Part shown: positions 7,536 to 9,408 of the stretch, one piece after another | Layout: the number at the start of each line of letters is the position of its first letter | Numbering within the stretch: position 1 is the stretch's first letter | NCBI GenBank assembly: GCA_964577315.1 | Contig: CAZNYT010000079.1 | Span: 1 to 9,408 of the forward strand | DNA: 9,408 nt | DNA from: Desulfonatronospira sp964577315 | GTDB taxonomy: Bacteria; Desulfobacterota; Desulfovibrionia; Desulfovibrionales; Desulfonatronovibrionaceae | Reading direction: 5' to 3' | Position numbers and translations under genes: made by a program | The notes under the pieces: model-generated | What the model was told of the DNA's origin: nothing | What the model saw: only the letters and a program-made list of their open reading frames with translations | The model's database searches: none

Positions 7536-8207
7536 TCAAACATGGTGAGTAGTTGCGTTTATGTTACTGCTAAGCTCAATTCCCATTGGGCAAATATCAG
7601 CCAAAAAACAACGTGCACACATGGGTTTGATTGCCCGGCAGACCTCCCTGCCGAACCAGACCAACATGTGATTAAGTGCGCCCCATTCCTGGCTGGGAAA
7701 AATTTTCATGAGATCCTGCTCAATACTTCCAGGAGACCCTGCCCGGGTTAGACCCAGGCGCAAACTGATTCTTTGCACGTGCGTGTCCACAGCTATCCCG
7801 AGATTAAGCCCAAAAGCATTGTACAACACTATATTGGCAGTTTTGCGCGCTACTCCCGGAAGAAGCAAAAGCTCCTCCATACTTGCCGGTACTTGGCCCT
7901 GAAAATCCCGAACAAGAATGTTGGCAGTATCCAACAGGTTCCTGGCCTTGGTACGAAAAAATCCCACGGGCCTGATGATTTCCTGGAGCTGTTCTGGATC
8001 CGCTTGGGATAAGGAGGCCGGGTCCGGCCAAGAATTGAAGAGAACAGGGGTAACCTTGTTAACTTGCTTGTCTGTACATTGAGCAGAAAGCATCGTGGCT
8101 GCCAAGAGTTGCCAGGGTGTTTCCCAGGAAAGTGCTGTGGCTGGTTCCGGATACTTGGACCTTAGCCTGCCTAGTATTTCCAGTGCTGTATTCGAGTTAT
8201 GGTTCAT
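7536..8207 (-). CDS. nth: Endonuclease III (DNA glycosylase/AP lyase)
   Basis: Base-excision repair enzyme that removes oxidised pyrimidines and cleaves the abasic site by beta-elimination. The product is 223 residues against 211 for E. coli Nth, the extra length being at both ends. The helix-hairpin-helix is LLPGVARKTANIVL (115-128) with catalytic lysine K122; catalytic aspartate D141 is in AVDTHVQR. The 4Fe-4S cluster motif is complete: C190-x6-C197-x2-C200-x5-C206. The N-terminal half has the family signature LLAATMLSAQCTDKQVN (35-50 region). ATG at 8207 lies 14 bases after the ispA stop and has no strong ribosome binding site, so it is probably coupled to ispA. MutY is unlikely, as the protein is short and carries the Nth-type lysine. 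Confidence 0.95.
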   Translation of the reverse strand: MNHNSNTALEILGRLRSKYPEPATALSWETPWQLLAATMLSAQCTDKQVNKVTPVLFNSWPDPASLSQADPEQLQEIIRPVGFFRTKARNLLDTANILVRDFQGQVPASMEELLLLPGVARKTANIVLYNAFGLNLGIAVDTHVQRISLRLGLTRAGSPGSIEQDLMKIFPSQEWGALNHMLVWFGREVCRAIKPMCARCFLADICPMGIELSSNINATTHHV

Positions 8208-8221
8208 GGATAGCCGCTGAA

Positions 8222-9121
8222 TCAGCTCGCCCTGTCCACGATATACTGGGCCAGGTCTCGGAGAAACTCCTTGTGTTCCCCGTGATACCCCTGCAGGCTG
8301 AGCAATGCTTGATCCACCGACTCCTGGGCCAGCTCCCTGCTTTTTTCCAGGCCCAGAAACTTGGGATATGTGGATTTATCCGAGGTTACATCGCTGCCCA
8401 CGGGTTTGCCCAAAGCCTCCTCATCCCCGGTAACATCCAGAACGTCATCCATGATCTGGAAAGCTAGACCTATATTGGTGCCATATTGTCCGGCATTCTG
8501 AAAATGGGCACTGCTTTCCCCGGGTTCATGTCCGGCTAAAACCGCTCCGCTGCAGCAAGCCGCCCGGATCAGGGCCCCGGTTTTCATGGCATGCATGTTT
8601 TTCAGGGCCTGAACATCCATAATCCCTTGTCCAGTTGCCAGGGTATCCAGGCATTGCCCTCCCACCATGCCCCAAGGCCCGGCAGCATGGGCAACTTCCC
8701 TGCAGGCGGGCAGAACCCGGGCGGGTGTAAGAGAAGTACTTAGCATCATGTAAAACGCCTGAGTCAAAAGGGCATCACCGGTCAATATAGCTAAAGCTTC
8801 CCCGTAAACCTTGTGATTGGTGGGTTTGCCTCGGCGGGTATCATCGTTGTCCATGGCAGGAAGATCGTCGTGGACCAGGGAATAGGTATGTATGAACTCC
8901 AACCCAGCAGCAAAAGAAAGAATTTCCCTTTTGGAGACTCCCAACATCTCGCCCCAAGCCAGGCATAGTACCGGCCGCATCCTCTTGCCACCGGCAAGCA
9001 AGCTGTACTCCATGGCCTGTCTTAATTGCTCCGGGATATCTTCTACTTGAAGGCATTGTTCCAAGTAGGATTCTATTTCTTGGCTACGCTGGGCCAACCG
9101 CACTTTAAAGCCATTACTCAT
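8222..9121 (-). CDS. ispA: Farnesyl diphosphate synthase (short-chain polyprenyl synthetase)
   Basis: Condenses isopentenyl diphosphate with dimethylallyl and then geranyl diphosphate to give farnesyl diphosphate, the precursor of undecaprenyl phosphate and quinone side chains. The product is 299 residues, as in E. coli IspA. The first aspartate-rich motif is DDLPAMDNDD (85-94), followed by RRGKPTNH. The second is DDVLD (225-229). Also visible are GGKRMRP (44-50), GDALLTQAF (115-123), the GGQ of bacterial short-chain enzymes (154-156) and a KSTYPKFLGLEKSRE tail segment (249-263). Chain length (C15 versus C20) is inferred from family resemblance. Its ATG overlaps the end of xseB by 8 bases (ATGAGTAA), so translation should be coupled. 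In many bacteria dxs follows this gene; here nth does. Confidence 0.95.
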   Translation of the reverse strand: MSNGFKVRLAQRSQEIESYLEQCLQVEDIPEQLRQAMEYSLLAGGKRMRPVLCLAWGEMLGVSKREILSFAAGLEFIHTYSLVHDDLPAMDNDDTRRGKPTNHKVYGEALAILTGDALLTQAFYMMLSTSLTPARVLPACREVAHAAGPWGMVGGQCLDTLATGQGIMDVQALKNMHAMKTGALIRAACCSGAVLAGHEPGESSAHFQNAGQYGTNIGLAFQIMDDVLDVTGDEEALGKPVGSDVTSDKSTYPKFLGLEKSRELAQESVDQALLSLQGYHGEHKEFLRDLAQYIVDRAS

Positions 9122-9332
9122 GATTTTGACTTTCCGGGTCCGAATGTTCAGAATGAATGTTCAGCTCGTGCTTGGCCTTTTCCAATTGCTCCCGGCAAGA
9201 TTGGGTCAAGGTCATGCCTTCCTTGAAAAGTTGCACCCCTTTTTCCAGGGACAGGTCCTTTTTTTCCAGTTCCTGAATAATTTTTTGTAATTTTTGCATT
9301 TTTTTATCAAACTCACCGTATTTGGCTGGCAT
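9114..9332 (-). CDS. xseB: Exodeoxyribonuclease VII small subunit
   Basis: Small subunit of exonuclease VII, which binds several copies to XseA and degrades single-stranded DNA from both ends into short oligonucleotides. I choose ATG at 9332, which gives 72 residues, a typical length, with AGGA ending 6 bases upstream. The frame continues back to a TTG at 9368, which would add 12 unfamiliar residues. The protein is a mostly helical, highly charged hairpin: FDKKMQKLQKIIQELEKKDL, then SLEKGVQLFKEGMTLTQSCREQLEKA, the classic XseB pattern. The tail is short, hydrophilic and variable. The stop overlaps the ispA start (ATGAGTAA). The large-subunit gene xseA is not in the window; it would be expected further right if adjacent. 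Confidence 0.93.
   Translation of the reverse strand: MPAKYGEFDKKMQKLQKIIQELEKKDLSLEKGVQLFKEGMTLTQSCREQLEKAKHELNIHSEHSDPESQNHE
9142..9164. repeat. Short tandem repeat in the xseB tail
   Basis: GAATGTTCAG occurs at 9142-9151 and 9155-9164, a period of 13 bases. The period is not a multiple of three, so gain or loss of one unit would shift the xseB frame near its end and could alter the overlap with the ispA start. It encodes the HSEHS part of the hydrophilic tail. Confidence 0.6.
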
Positions 9333-9376
9333 ATACAATCCTTTAAATATTTCGTAACTATTCACCAAATCTTTTT

Positions 9377-9398
9377 GCGTGCCGCGTACCCGGCTCGC
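9377..9398. other. GC-rich imperfect hairpin upstream of xseB
   Basis: GCGTGCCG (9377-9384) and CGGCTCGC (9391-9398) pair in 7 of 8 positions around the 6-base loop CGTACC. On the plus strand it is followed at a distance of 2 bases by TTTT (9401-9404); on the minus strand it is followed by AAAAAG. It could be a weak plus-strand terminator or a structure in the leader of the xseB transcript. The window ends here, so its context is cut off. Confidence 0.3.
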
Positions 9399-9408
9399 GC
9401 TTTTCTAG

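Noticed and set aside
8117..8467. 116-residue plus-strand open frame across the nth/ispA junction
   Set aside because: Antisense to two well-supported genes, with no family resemblance.

Overview
The window looks like an ordinary chromosomal housekeeping segment from a Gram-negative bacterium. I lean towards Desulfobacterota (the former Deltaproteobacteria), perhaps Desulfovibrionales. The grounds are the large DHH-CBS-tRNA nucleotidyltransferase fusion beside a xerD-type recombinase, the stand-alone FMN glutamate-synthase-like protein, and intermediate G+C coding DNA with clear GGAG-type ribosome binding sites. This assignment is from memory of family distribution, not from a search.

Layout. 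(1) Positions 177-3761, plus strand: a two-gene unit of xerD (site-specific recombinase for chromosome dimer resolution) and, 3 bases later, an 891-residue protein joining a DHH phosphoesterase, a CBS pair and a class II tRNA nucleotidyltransferase. (2) Positions 3817-5457, minus strand: a single gene for a glutamate-synthase-like FMN protein with an N-terminal four-cysteine cluster. It converges on the first unit, and one nested hairpin covers both stop codons. (3) Positions 5458-5993: an AT-rich intergenic region of about 535 bases with short repeats and possible promoter elements but no convincing gene. (4) Positions 5994-6332, plus strand: a small cysteine-rich protein of unknown function, probably zinc-binding. 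(5) Positions 6385-9332, minus strand: a tight four-gene run read right to left, xseB - ispA - nth - tgt, with an 8-base overlap and then 14- and 17-base gaps.

Roles. The minus-strand run combines the small subunit of exonuclease VII, farnesyl diphosphate synthesis, base-excision repair by endonuclease III, and the tRNA-guanine exchange that starts queuosine formation. The products share no single pathway. The plus-strand unit pairs chromosome segregation with tRNA 3'-end synthesis. I see no mobile element, CRISPR array, tRNA, rRNA or phage gene. I found no strong candidate for a new system. The items most worth a second look are the intact DHH active site fused to the tRNA-end enzyme, the glutamate-synthase-like protein that lacks both the glutaminase domain and the usual 3Fe-4S motif, and the small unknown protein with its long AT-rich upstream region.
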